From Marinobacter santoriniensis NKSG1 (GTDB taxonomy: Bacteria; Pseudomonadota; Gammaproteobacteria; Pseudomonadales; Oleiphilaceae): a stretch of DNA of 64,000 bases. Location: assembly GCF_000347775.1 (NCBI RefSeq), contig NZ_APAT01000008.1, forward strand, positions 37,361-101,360, written 5' to 3'. A program made the translations under genes and the position numbers. This document shows, piece after piece, positions 26,543 through 37,330 of the stretch; the stretch's first letter is position 1; each line of letters opens with the position of its first letter. The notes under the pieces are model-generated. The model saw only the letters and a program-made list of their open reading frames with translations, was not told where the DNA came from and searched no databases.

Positions 26543-28275
26543 CCCAGGGCCAGACGCTGAAGACCAAACTCGTCAGCATGCTCTGCATGGTGTATCCGCA
26601 GGAGGATTGCAACGTATTGGCGGATCGTTTGCTGCTGGCCATGGGGATGGCGGGTGATCAGGCTCCGGTTCCGGCGCATCAGAATCACTGGGATGAAGCC
26701 GATGTCTGGCTGATTACCTACGCGGATACGCTGCAGCGACCGGGCGAAAAGCCACTGGTCACCCTGCATGATTTCCTGAAACACTGGCTGTCAGACGCTG
26801 TCTCGGGTGTTCATATCCTGCCGTTTTTCCCCTACAGCTCAGATGATGGCTTCTCCGTGATGGATTATCTGGCGGTGAACGAAAGCCATGGGAGTTGGCA
26901 GGATATCGAGCGGATCGCCGGCGACTTCAAGCTGATGGCCGATCTGGTCATCAACCATATGTCCGCCCGCAGCCGGTGGTTCGAGAACTTCCGTAAGCGT
27001 CTGGACCCGGGCAAGGATTACTTCTTCGAGGCCAGCCCGCGGGATGATTTGAGTGCCGTGGTACGTCCTCGCACCTCTCCGCTGCTGACTGCCGTCCAGA
27101 CGGAAGATGGGGAGCGCTATGTCTGGTGCACGTTCAGTGAGGACCAGGTGGATCTGAATTTCGCCAATCCCCGCGTGCTGGAGGAATTTGTCTCAATTAT
27201 CCGAAAGTACCTGGAGCATGGAATCTCCATCTTCCGGCTGGATGCCGTGGCGTTCCTGTGGAAGGAAATCGGGACTCCCTGTATCCATTTGCAGCAGACA
27301 CATGAACTGATCAAGATCCTGCGACTGCTGACCGAGCACCACACGCCAACGGCCATCGTGATTACCGAGACCAATGTTCCGAACCGGGAAAACCTGACCT
27401 ATTTCGGAAACGCCAACGAAGCCCATCTGATCTACAACTTTTCGCTGCCGCCTCTACTGATCAATACGTTGGTCACGGGGAACTGCCGACACCTGAAGAC
27501 CTGGCTGATGAGCATGCCACCGGCCCAGATGGGCACCACCTATCTGAACTTTATCGCGTCCCACGACGGCATCGGCATGCGTCCCACCGATGGCCTGCTG
27601 GACGAAGACGAAAAGCAGCGCCTGATCAATACGATGGAATCGTTCGGGGGGAGGGTGTCCTATCGCCGCACCGCCGATGGCCGGGACCAGCCCTACGAGA
27701 TCAACATTGCGCTTTACGATGCGCTGAAAGGCACGGCGGAAGGTGGCGTGGACCACTGGCAGCAGGCGAGGTTTGTCTGTGCCCATACCATCATGCTGGC
27801 GCTGGAAGGGGTACCGGCCTTCTACATTCACAGTCTGCTGGCCACCGGTAACGATTACGAGCGGGTGGAGCATACTGGGCGTCTGCGTTCAATCAATCGG
27901 GCCCAGTGCGAGGCCGATCGGCTGGACGAACTGCTGGCTCAGCCGGATAACCATCACGCACAGGTGTTCCGGGAGCTGAAACGGCTGATCGGCATTCGGC
28001 GCAGGCAACCCGCGTTCCATCCCAACGCCACCCAGTTCACGCTGCACCTTGGTCTTCAGATATTCGGCTTCTGGCGTCAGAGCGCCCGTCGGGACCAGTC
28101 CATCTTCTGCATCCACAACATCAGCCCGGAGACTCAGGAGATTGCATTGGCCGACATCAACCTGATCGGGACGGATCGGTGGGTGGACCTGATCTCCGGG
28201 ATGGTCATTGAGGATCTGTCCGGAAGCGTGACCCTCAAACCGTACCAGGGCGTCTGGCTGTCGAACCGGGAGTAG
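26539..28275 (+). CDS. GH13_18 glycoside phosphorylase, probably glucosylglycerate phosphorylase
   Basis: The 578 residues form a GH13 barrel of the sucrose phosphorylase subfamily: [57 protein letters not shown] with nucleophile Asp235, TETNVPN with acid/base Glu277, and [12 protein letters not shown] with Asp343. Subfamily 18 contains sucrose, sucrose-6-phosphate, glucosylglycerol and glucosylglycerate phosphorylases. Coupling by an ATGA overlap to gpgS, with a phosphatase and glycerate kinase alongside, points to glucosylglycerate: it would release glucose-1-phosphate and glycerate using phosphate. Substrate is inferred from context, not shown by sequence. Confidence 0.88.
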   Translation: MTQGQTLKTKLVSMLCMVYPQEDCNVLADRLLLAMGMAGDQAPVPAHQNHWDEADVWLITYADTLQRPGEKPLVTLHDFLKHWLSDAVSGVHILPFFPYSSDDGFSVMDYLAVNESHGSWQDIERIAGDFKLMADLVINHMSARSRWFENFRKRLDPGKDYFFEASPRDDLSAVVRPRTSPLLTAVQTEDGERYVWCTFSEDQVDLNFANPRVLEEFVSIIRKYLEHGISIFRLDAVAFLWKEIGTPCIHLQQTHELIKILRLLTEHHTPTAIVITETNVPNRENLTYFGNANEAHLIYNFSLPPLLINTLVTGNCRHLKTWLMSMPPAQMGTTYLNFIASHDGIGMRPTDGLLDEDEKQRLINTMESFGGRVSYRRTADGRDQPYEINIALYDALKGTAEGGVDHWQQARFVCAHTIMLALEGVPAFYIHSLLATGNDYERVEHTGRLRSINRAQCEADRLDELLAQPDNHHAQVFRELKRLIGIRRRQPAFHPNATQFTLHLGLQIFGFWRQSARRDQSIFCIHNISPETQEIALADINLIGTDRWVDLISGMVIEDLSGSVTLKPYQGVWLSNRE

Positions 28276-28289
28276 GGCAGAATGCGCCC

Positions 28290-29414
28290 ATGTCCAAGCC
28301 CGAGAATGCCGACAAGCCCCGCATCCTGCTCCTGTCCGCCTACGACGCTGCCAGCCACCGACGATGGCGGGAACAGCTGGTCGCCAGTCAGCCAGCGTTC
28401 GACTGGCATGTCCTGAGCCTTCCGCCCCGATTCTTCCGCTGGCGGATCCGGGGCAATCCGTTGAGCTGGCTCGATGCGCCGGAACTCCTGGAGCCCTGGG
28501 ACCTGATCGTCGCCACGTCCACCGTGGATGTGGCAGCCTTGAAAGGTCTGTTCCCATCCCTGGCGCCCGTCCCCGTAATGCTTTACATGCACGAGAACCA
28601 GTTTGCCTACCCCACATCTCAAGGGCAGCATCAGAGCATCGACCCACAGATGGTCAATCTTTACAGTGCGCTGGCCGCCGATGGCGTTGTCTTCAACAGC
28701 GACTGGAACCGTCAGAGTTTTATGACGGGCGTGTCGGAGCTGGTTGAGAAGCTTCCGGACGCGGTGCCCGACGGCCTGGTAACCCGACTGGCTGGAAAAT
28801 CGGAGGTATTGCCGGTTCCGATTGAGGATCGCTTGTTCACTGGACGAAGCACCGGACTGAATGTCGGGCGCCCGCACATTCTTTGGAATCATCGTTGGGA
28901 GTACGACAAAGGCCCCGATCTGCTGCTCGAGATTCTGGACGAATTGGATCGGCGTGGTCGTGATTTCCGGATCAGTGTGGTTGGGGAAGGGTTCCGGAAT
29001 CAGCCGGAGGTGTTTGCGCGGATCCGTGAGCGCCATGGGAAGCGTATCCATGCGTGGGGATTCCTGCCTGAACGATCGGATTACGAGCAGTTGTTGGGGG
29101 AAGCGGACGTCGTTCTGTCGACGGCATTGCACGATTTCCAGGGCCTGGCCATGCTGGAGGCCATGGCGGCCGGTTGCGTCCCGGTGGCGCCGGACCGGCT
29201 TGCGTATCCGGAATACGTGCCGTGTGAGAACCGTTACGGTAGCGGTTCGGAAACGCCGGGCGATGAAGCCCGATCCGCAGTGGATGTGATCGAGCGACTG
29301 CTTGCTTCCGGAGCTCGACCCTGTGCCCCGGAAGCCTGGCGTCTTTCCCGGCTGCAGCCCGCCTATTGGCGGCTGATCGATGATCTGATCAACAGGCGTG
29401 CGGTGCCGGGCTGA
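28290..29414 (+). CDS. DUF3524 glycosyltransferase, tRNA-queuosine alpha-mannosyltransferase-like
   Basis: The 374 residues combine an N-terminal DUF3524 domain (RILLLSAYDAASHRRWREQL, WDLIVATSTVDVAALKGLF, MLYMHENQFAYPTSQGQ) with a GT4-type C-terminal half (HRWEYDKGPDLLLEILDELD, STALHDFQGLAMLEAMAAGC). This is the GTDC1/QTMAN family, whose vertebrate member puts mannose on queuosine in tRNA-Asp. It starts 14 bases after the phosphorylase stop, so is probably cotranscribed with the glucosylglycerate genes. The bacterial substrate is not established here. Confidence 0.83.
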   Translation: MSKPENADKPRILLLSAYDAASHRRWREQLVASQPAFDWHVLSLPPRFFRWRIRGNPLSWLDAPELLEPWDLIVATSTVDVAALKGLFPSLAPVPVMLYMHENQFAYPTSQGQHQSIDPQMVNLYSALAADGVVFNSDWNRQSFMTGVSELVEKLPDAVPDGLVTRLAGKSEVLPVPIEDRLFTGRSTGLNVGRPHILWNHRWEYDKGPDLLLEILDELDRRGRDFRISVVGEGFRNQPEVFARIRERHGKRIHAWGFLPERSDYEQLLGEADVVLSTALHDFQGLAMLEAMAAGCVPVAPDRLAYPEYVPCENRYGSGSETPGDEARSAVDVIERLLASGARPCAPEAWRLSRLQPAYWRLIDDLINRRAVPG

Positions 29415-29420
29415 GGTGCC

Positions 29421-30446
29421 TCAGTCCGCGATGTGAACCAGCTGCTTGCCGAAATTGCGGCCCTTCAGCATGCCCTTGAAGGCGTCAATGGCACTGTCCA
29501 GGCCCTCGGCAATGGTCTCGCGGTATTTCAGCTCGCCACTGGCTACCCTGTCCGCCAGTATCTGTGTGATCTCCTGGTGGCGATCCTGCCATTCGGTGAC
29601 CAGGAAAAAACGGTGCTCCGGCACCGGGTCCAGCGCCTTGAGAATCTGGAAGGGCGTTTCCACTTCGCTCATGTCTTTGGCGTTGTAGGCGGACACGTAG
29701 CCACAGATGGGAACACGGGCGCCCGGATTAAGCAGTGGTGCGACGGCTTTGGTGACGGCGCCACCGACGTTTTCAAAGTAGATGTCGATGCCGTTGGGGC
29801 AGGCCGCCTTCAGGTCGTCCTCAAGGTTACCGGCCTTGTAGTCGACGCAGGCGTCGAAGCCTAGTTCATCCGTCACGAAGCGACACTTTTCCGGTCCGCC
29901 GGCAACGCCTACCACCCGGCATCCCTCCTGTTTTGCGGTCTGGCCGACCACGGTGCCGACCGGTCCGGAGGCGGCAGATACCACGACCGTGTCGCCGGCT
30001 TTGGGCTTGCCAACGTACATCAGTCCGCAGTAACCGGTGCGTCCGGGCATGCCGGCAACGCCCAGGTAGGTCTGTAGGGGAACGTTGTCCTTCTGGTGGA
30101 TCTTGTAGACCATCGGCGCATCAGCCGGAAAGGTGACGTACTCCTGCCAGCCGGAGTAGCAGGTTACGAGGTCGCCCACCTTGAGTTTGTCCGAGCGGGA
30201 TTCGACCACCCGGGCGACGCTCTCGCCCACAATCACTTCGTCGATCCCGATGGGGTCCATGTAGCCTTTGGCATCGTTCATGCGAGGCCGCATATAGGGA
30301 TCCAGCGACAGCCAGAGCACCTGGGCGACGACTTCGCCTTCCCCCGGGGCGCGCACGGGACGGGCTTCCATGGCCAGGTCGCCTTCCTGGATTTCACCCT
30401 GCGGGCGCTGCTTCAGCACGATGGCTCGGTTTGTGTATTCGCTCAC
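29421..30446 (-). CDS. NADP-dependent MDR oxidoreductase (CurA/prostaglandin reductase type)
   Basis: A 341-residue zinc-free medium-chain dehydrogenase/reductase. YMRPRMNDAKGYMDPIGIDE is typical of the YncB/CurA and leukotriene B4 dehydrogenase branch, and VVVSAASGPVGTVVGQTAKQ is the NADPH-binding Rossmann turn. GTG start with AAGGA eight bases upstream. These enzymes reduce C=C bonds of alpha,beta-unsaturated carbonyls. It is convergent with the DUF3524 gene, separated by six bases. Specific substrate unknown. Confidence 0.92.
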   Translation of the reverse strand: MSEYTNRAIVLKQRPQGEIQEGDLAMEARPVRAPGEGEVVAQVLWLSLDPYMRPRMNDAKGYMDPIGIDEVIVGESVARVVESRSDKLKVGDLVTCYSGWQEYVTFPADAPMVYKIHQKDNVPLQTYLGVAGMPGRTGYCGLMYVGKPKAGDTVVVSAASGPVGTVVGQTAKQEGCRVVGVAGGPEKCRFVTDELGFDACVDYKAGNLEDDLKAACPNGIDIYFENVGGAVTKAVAPLLNPGARVPICGYVSAYNAKDMSEVETPFQILKALDPVPEHRFFLVTEWQDRHQEITQILADRVASGELKYRETIAEGLDSAIDAFKGMLKGRNFGKQLVHIAD

Positions 30447-30539
30447 GATGGGGTTCCTTTCATTTTAGGTTGCATAATGAAACCAGATTAGAGTGCCGGA
30501 GAACGTCCGCGAGGTCAACGTTGTCGCATTGGTTGCAAC

Positions 30540-31451
30540 TCAGGCGTTTGCGGGCCAGCTATCGGGAACCAGGAAAAACCGCCGCTGCTCGGTCCAGGCA
30601 CCGGATGCGGAGTCCCGATCCAATTCTGCGAAAAGCTGCGGGATATTGCGTTGGATGACCAAGGACAGTGCCGCCTCCGCCGCGGCCGGATCCGGCTCGG
30701 TAGTCTGAATCCATGGGCCAATCCAGTGGGGCTTATGGAGCGGCACGCATCGGGCGATGTCTGCCTGCAGGATCTGCGAGGCGTAGTGCCAGGTACCGTG
30801 GAGATGATTTACGGGCGTTGTCGAGGGCACGGAGATGTCGATCGAGCGGTTGTCCGGATAGAAGAGGTAGCCGGGCATAAACACCCGAGACACCAGCGGC
30901 GTGGCGATGCCCCGCTGCGCCAGCAGATGGCGTGTCTCGGGCCGACGGGTGAGCCGGGTCTGCTGGTTCAGCAGCCGATCCGTTTTCAGGTCCAGGCGAT
31001 CCCTGGCATTGGGGCCATACCAACGGTCCGGCCCGTCGTGGCCGGGTACGCCCAGGTAGAACTTGATGGCAATTTCGTGATGTTCGATTCGATTCTCGTT
31101 TCTGTTGAAAACAACAAAATCCAGCTCCCCCAGGGTCCGTCCCTCTGTTTGTACCTGCTGGTTTTTCAGAAGGATTTCCCATCCGAGGAGGTCGGTGAGC
31201 AGGCTTTCGTAGAGACGTTCAAAATAGAAGCCGAGCCGTCGGGGCGGTGTCTCCGTAAGGATTTTCGGGATCCGCTCTGGCTGGTGATCCCAGTCCCGTA
31301 ATATCTCCGGGTAATTAGTCGGCAGGTGGCGAGCTGGCTCGAAGCTCTGGCTACAGTGCAGTAGTTGAGGGGCGGTGCATGTCCACGCCAGATGTCGTAC
31401 CGCCGGGTGACGGAATGGCAATAAAAGGCAGGTGTCCGTATTCTCACTCAT
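30540..31451 (-). CDS. DUF1853-family protein
   Basis: The 303 residues match DUF1853: an opening HPAVRHLAWTCTAPQLL, then RRLGFYFERLYESLLTDLLG, TLGELDFVVFNRNENRIEHH and EIAIKFYLGVPG. The E-x-D ... E-I-A-I-K spacing is what a PD-(D/E)XK nuclease-like fold needs, and the family has been placed in that clan, but no activity is known to me. No signal peptide. It is upstream of the MDR oxidoreductase on the same strand with a 93-base gap, and divergent from glyoxalase I. Confidence 0.86.
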   Translation of the reverse strand: MSENTDTCLLLPFRHPAVRHLAWTCTAPQLLHCSQSFEPARHLPTNYPEILRDWDHQPERIPKILTETPPRRLGFYFERLYESLLTDLLGWEILLKNQQVQTEGRTLGELDFVVFNRNENRIEHHEIAIKFYLGVPGHDGPDRWYGPNARDRLDLKTDRLLNQQTRLTRRPETRHLLAQRGIATPLVSRVFMPGYLFYPDNRSIDISVPSTTPVNHLHGTWHYASQILQADIARCVPLHKPHWIGPWIQTTEPDPAAAEAALSLVIQRNIPQLFAELDRDSASGAWTEQRRFFLVPDSWPANA

Positions 31452-31530
31452 AGCGAAAGAATACCGTAAACTGTGCGGAGAATGCGGTAAACATTAAATG
31501 ATGCTGGACTGACAGCGCCAAGGAGCCAGA

Positions 31531-31971
31531 ATGCAGTATTTACATACGATGATTCGTGTTAGCAATCTCGACGAGACGCTTCATTTTTTCTGCGATCTCC
31601 TGGGAATGGTTGAAATCAGCCGAAAAAGCAGTGAAAAAGGACGCTTTACGCTGGTTTTCCTGGCAGCCCCGGAAGATGAGGCGCGCGCCCGGGAGGATCG
31701 AGCCCCGATGATCGAGCTCACCTACAACTGGGATCCGGAGGAGTACACGGGTGGCCGGAATTTTGGCCATCTCGCCTACCGGGTTGATGATATTTATGCC
31801 CTGTGTGAAAAGCTCCAGGCGAACGGTGTGACCATCAATCGCCCGCCTCGGGATGGCTATATGGCGTTCGTCCGTACACCGGATAATATCTCTATCGAGC
31901 TGCTCCAGAAGGGCGAGGCGTTGCCGGCCCGGGAGCCCTGGGCAAGTATGGAGAACACCGGCACCTGGTAA
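31531..31971 (+). CDS. gloA: Lactoylglutathione lyase (glyoxalase I)
   Basis: The 146 residues form a VOC-fold glyoxalase I. The four metal ligands of E. coli GloA have counterparts here: His5, Glu62 (IELTYNW), His80 (FGHLAYRV) and Glu123 (SIELLQK). It isomerises the methylglyoxal-glutathione hemithioacetal to lactoylglutathione. AAGGAGCC precedes the ATG. The short length and the metal site fit the nickel-type bacterial class. Confidence 0.95.
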   Translation: MQYLHTMIRVSNLDETLHFFCDLLGMVEISRKSSEKGRFTLVFLAAPEDEARAREDRAPMIELTYNWDPEEYTGGRNFGHLAYRVDDIYALCEKLQANGVTINRPPRDGYMAFVRTPDNISIELLQKGEALPAREPWASMENTGTW

Positions 31972-32033
31972 GGAATGCACCACCCGTCGCCAATGGATAG
32001 GCGGCAATCGGAATACAACACAAGGAGAATGTG

Positions 32034-33443
32034 ATGGAGGACTGGCAAGGATGCCTGGCACCGGAAGGACAAGCTGCGTTGGTCAAGGCGCGCGAGCAGG
32101 TGGAACGCCGCGGTGGCACTGTGATCACCGTTGAGGATTTTCTGCTGGCGCTGCTGGACACCGAGCCCGGGCTGCCCCGTTTCATGGTCGGGCGTGGCGT
32201 GGATCTGGACGAACTGGTGCGCACCATTCAGTGTGAGCAGCCTATTATTACCGAGGTCGGGGCAGAGGGCGCGCTGTCGTCGCAACTGACCTACTGGCTG
32301 GCCTGCGCCCGGGAAATATACCTCGGCCCCTGGCTGACATGGTCGCACCTGCTGTCAGCATTGGTCCGGAGTGCTGAGCGACTACAGGGCAAGGCCTATG
32401 TGGCGGTTCTGGAAACGATCGGAGACTGGCCGGTTGGAGACTCCGGCTGCCTGTCCCCGGAGCCGGTTACACGGGGCCATGTGCCCATCACCGTGACCGA
32501 TTCCGGCTGGTTGACACTGGCCGAGGAGATTGCGGTTGCCTTCTCGGCCAATGCCGGTGCCTTGTTCTGGCTGCGGGGAGAGCGGGGAGCTGGTAAATCC
32601 TCATGGCTGAACTGTCTGACGCCGATGCTGGATCGCGATTACGTGGCACTCGACGTGCGACGGGAGTCTGAAACGCAGGCCGTTGAATGGCCGAAGATCC
32701 CCGGTGGCGTCGATGGAGATCATTCCCGTGCCTGGCCCATACTGATCCTGGACAATACCTCGCCGGCGGACCTGCTTGAGGTGGTCGTTGCCAGAGAGAC
32801 GGCGACCCGTGAACTGATCCTGCGGTGGGCCGGCCCGATTCTGCTGCTGGGGCCGGAAGGCGGACCGGATGATTCGTCGGAACGACTTGAGCGTCAATTG
32901 GGGCGCACCCTTGAATCGGTCAGGTTTCCCGCCTGCAGTCTGGTCCAGCGGCAGGCGATACTGACCAGTCACCAATCCCGGATCGAAAAAAGCAGGGCGG
33001 TAGAGCTGACGCCAGCCGCAATCCGGTACGCCTGTTCCAGACAGAACCGGGCAGTGTCGACACCGGGAGGTCTGCTTCAGTGGGTTGAGCGTGCTGCAGC
33101 ACGGCTGGACCTCTTCGCGCGGCAAGGCCCCGGGGAGGCAAAAGTGCTGGCCGCCCAGATAGACACACTCCGACGTCAGAGTCTGGTGGCGACCGCCCGC
33201 AATCAGCCGGTGGCCTCTATCGAAGAGGCGTTGGATGCTCTGGAGTTACAGAAAGCGGCGGCGGAGGTGGCGTGGCATGAGCGCCAGAGAGAGGGTACCT
33301 TGCGCACGCTGACCGTGGCTGATTTGCGCCAGGAGCTGGAAAGATGGGTTGCGGCGCGCCCCGGCCCGGTTCACTATGTGCAGCATTGTGAACAGCAGCA
33401 GGGAGAATCCGCGAGTGCAGGATCTGGAAATCTACATTCGTGA
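32034..33443 (+). CDS. Clp N-domain-like protein with degenerate P-loop ATPase
   Basis: Residues about 5-65 and 85-135 resemble the two Clp_N helical repeats of ClpA/ClpB/ClpV (LVKAREQVERRGGTVITVED; WLTWSHLLSALVRSAERLQG). A P-loop region follows: Walker A LRGERGAGKSSWLNC near residue 180, then PILILDN where a Walker B would carry D-E. The C-terminal 100 residues are Ala/Arg/Gln-rich and probably coiled coil. It has only one, poorly conserved ATPase domain and no ClpP-binding loop, so it is not an ordinary Clp unfoldase. The ATG at 32034 is favoured by AAGGAG six bases before; a GTG three bases earlier is too close. It overlaps the next gene by 29 bases. Confidence 0.65.
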   Translation: MEDWQGCLAPEGQAALVKAREQVERRGGTVITVEDFLLALLDTEPGLPRFMVGRGVDLDELVRTIQCEQPIITEVGAEGALSSQLTYWLACAREIYLGPWLTWSHLLSALVRSAERLQGKAYVAVLETIGDWPVGDSGCLSPEPVTRGHVPITVTDSGWLTLAEEIAVAFSANAGALFWLRGERGAGKSSWLNCLTPMLDRDYVALDVRRESETQAVEWPKIPGGVDGDHSRAWPILILDNTSPADLLEVVVARETATRELILRWAGPILLLGPEGGPDDSSERLERQLGRTLESVRFPACSLVQRQAILTSHQSRIEKSRAVELTPAAIRYACSRQNRAVSTPGGLLQWVERAAARLDLFARQGPGEAKVLAAQIDTLRRQSLVATARNQPVASIEEALDALELQKAAAEVAWHERQREGTLRTLTVADLRQELERWVAARPGPVHYVQHCEQQQGESASAGSGNLHS

Positions 33444-33789
33444 TCTGGAGCCCGGTCAGGTATCCGCCTGGCTGGAAGTACACGTCGATAAGCTTGATCT
33501 TGATGACTCGGATACCGCGAAGGTGATCAAGGGCTTCGCAGTGTATGAAGGTGCAGGTCTCCGGATCACTCTATACCCCGGGGCATTCGGGAAAAGGTTC
33601 ACTTCCCTGGTGCTTGAGGGCGAATCATTGCCCTGGAACAGTGACCTCGACTGTGCCCGCAGTGCCTGGCGGGCCATGGAAACCGAAATCCGTTGCAGCC
33701 CCGGCGACTGGAAAGAGGGTGATCCGGTCGAGGATGAAAAATGGTGGCGTCTGGATGACCGCGGGGAGAAAATGGTCGTCTGGAACTGA
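33415..33789 (+). CDS. Unknown 124-residue protein coupled to the Clp-like gene
   Basis: Unrecognised family. GTG at 33415, with GGGAG upstream, lies inside the end of the Clp-like gene, so the two are almost certainly cotranscribed and coupled. The protein is acidic and mixed alpha/beta (DLEIYIRDLEPGQVSAWLEV, VIKGFAVYEGAGLRITLYPG, WWRLDDRGEKMVVWN), soluble, with two cysteines. A terminator follows directly. A role as partner or adaptor of the Clp-like protein is a guess from position only. Confidence 0.72.
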   Translation: MQDLEIYIRDLEPGQVSAWLEVHVDKLDLDDSDTAKVIKGFAVYEGAGLRITLYPGAFGKRFTSLVLEGESLPWNSDLDCARSAWRAMETEIRCSPGDWKEGDPVEDEKWWRLDDRGEKMVVWN

Positions 33790-33817
33790 AAAAGGCAGCC
33801 AAGTGGCTGCCTTTTGA
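33788..33817. terminator. Bidirectional intrinsic terminator
   Basis: AAAAAGGCAGCCA pairs with TGGCTGCCTTTT, right behind the unknown gene's stop codon and before the end of the convergent cold-shock-domain gene. Confidence 0.9.
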
Positions 33818-33837
33818 CGATCCGCGAAGCGACTGGC

Positions 33838-34410
33838 TCAGTCGCTCAGGATGGACACATTGTCCGCCTGCAAGCCTTTTTCCGCCTCAACAACGTTGAA
33901 ACGAACCAGTTGGCCCTGGCGGAGAACGCGACGTCCGCGGCCGCGGATGGCCCGGAAGTGAACAAACACTTCATCACCGCTGTCCCTTACGATGAAGCCG
34001 AAGCCTTTTTTCACGTTGAACCATTTTACCGTGCCTTCTTCGTCGCCTTCAGGTGTGGTGTCGTCGTAATCGTTGTCCTCTTCCTCGTAACGACTCTGAT
34101 TGCGCGGAGCCTGTGACTGGCCTGTGTTGCGCTGCGCTGGCTGCTGTTTGGCGGCGAGAGCGATCGCAAAGAAACCGGCAAGTCCGAAAATCACGAAGGC
34201 AATCACGTAGGCGGCAATGCCCTGAGCGCTGCCAAGAACGAACGGCGTGTTGGTCGCCAGTTCGCTGGTTTCGGATTGGGACAGGATCTGGAACAGCTCC
34301 GGCGTGAGGGCAACCAGCAGGGTACCGAGAATAAAGGGAGCAGGAATGGCGACCAGGATGGCAACAAGGATCGCTTTGGCTGGATTACGCATTGAAAGAT
34401 AGTTCTCCAT
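33838..34410 (-). CDS. Membrane-anchored cold-shock-domain protein
   Basis: The 190 residues begin with two transmembrane helices ([40 protein letters not shown]), pass through an acidic linker (about 95-122) and end in a complete cold-shock domain with [18 protein letters not shown] (RNP1 KGFGFI) and [10 protein letters not shown] (RNP2 VFVHF). The C-terminal domain should therefore bind single-stranded RNA or DNA at the inner membrane. A start six codons later is possible; neither has a strong ribosome binding site. Most Csp proteins are soluble and about 70 residues, so the anchor is unusual. Confidence 0.88.
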   Translation of the reverse strand: MENYLSMRNPAKAILVAILVAIPAPFILGTLLVALTPELFQILSQSETSELATNTPFVLGSAQGIAAYVIAFVIFGLAGFFAIALAAKQQPAQRNTGQSQAPRNQSRYEEEDNDYDDTTPEGDEEGTVKWFNVKKGFGFIVRDSGDEVFVHFRAIRGRGRRVLRQGQLVRFNVVEAEKGLQADNVSILSD

Positions 34411-34551
34411 TTTTTGAGCGCTAACGATAAAGAGCCGGATATCGGGTAAAATCAGTCATCCGGCCGGTGAAAACCGCCATACCCCGAAAACCAGGGGCCC
34501 GGCGGAGAAAAGCGGAATATTACCAGATTACCCTGAGCACTGACCAAACCC

Positions 34552-34770
34552 ATGACACAGAAAGACCTTCAAAGCAGGCTTGACGAACTGGAAACGCGGC
34601 TTGCGTTCCAGGACGATCTCATCAATACCCTGAGTGAGCAGCTGGCCCGGCAGGAGCTCGACATTCGAGAACTTTGGGACGCGAAAAGGCAGTTGCACAA
34701 GCAACTCAAGGAAGTGTCCCCGTCCAATATCCGGAGCGAGGAAGAGGAAACACCGCCCCCGCATTACTGA
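34552..34770 (+). CDS. slyX: SlyX family protein
   Basis: The 72 residues are almost entirely coiled coil (LQSRLDELETRLAFQDDLIN, LSEQLARQELDIRELWDAKR) and end with the proline/histidine-rich PPPHY of SlyX. Function is unknown despite wide conservation. It lies between two minus-strand genes and is read alone. Confidence 0.92.
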   Translation: MTQKDLQSRLDELETRLAFQDDLINTLSEQLARQELDIRELWDAKRQLHKQLKEVSPSNIRSEEEETPPPHY

Positions 34771-34797
34771 GCGGAGACGGCGTTTCCGGATTGCCCG

Positions 34798-36949
<2,152 letters not shown>

Positions 36950-36982
36950 CTGGTGGTTGCTCCTGTCTGATCTGTTTTGAAG

Positions 36983-37330
36983 TTAGGCGTTAGAGTAACG
37001 TTTGGCCCAATCGTCTGCGCTGAATCCCACGCTGACGGTTCCGTCATGCTCAACGACCGGCCGCTTTATGATCGACGGATTCTCAAGCATGAGCTCATGG
37101 GCGGATTGGGCGCCAATGGTATCACGAACCTCTTCCGGAAGTTTGCGCCAGGTGGTTCCCCTGCGATTCAGCAGGGTTTCCCAGCCAATTGCCTGCTCCC
37201 AGCGTTTCAACAGGGCATCATCAAGCCCTTCCTTCTTGAAGTCGTGGAAATCGTAGCCAATGCCCTGTTCGTCCAGCCACTTCCGGGCTTTCTTCACGGT
37301 ATCGCAGTTCCTGATGCCATAGAGCTTCAT
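36983..37330 (-). CDS. ArsC/Spx-family protein (YffB type)
   Basis: A 115-residue thioredoxin-fold protein opening MKLYGIRNCDTVKKARKWLD with a single N-terminal Cys, then GWETLLNRRGTTWRKLPEE and a cis-Pro context IKRPVVEHDG. The YffB branch is glutathione-linked rather than a proven arsenate reductase. Its place between dapC and dapD is a conserved gammaproteobacterial arrangement; it overlaps dapC by four bases. Confidence 0.92.
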   Translation of the reverse strand: MKLYGIRNCDTVKKARKWLDEQGIGYDFHDFKKEGLDDALLKRWEQAIGWETLLNRRGTTWRKLPEEVRDTIGAQSAHELMLENPSIIKRPVVEHDGTVSVGFSADDWAKRYSNA

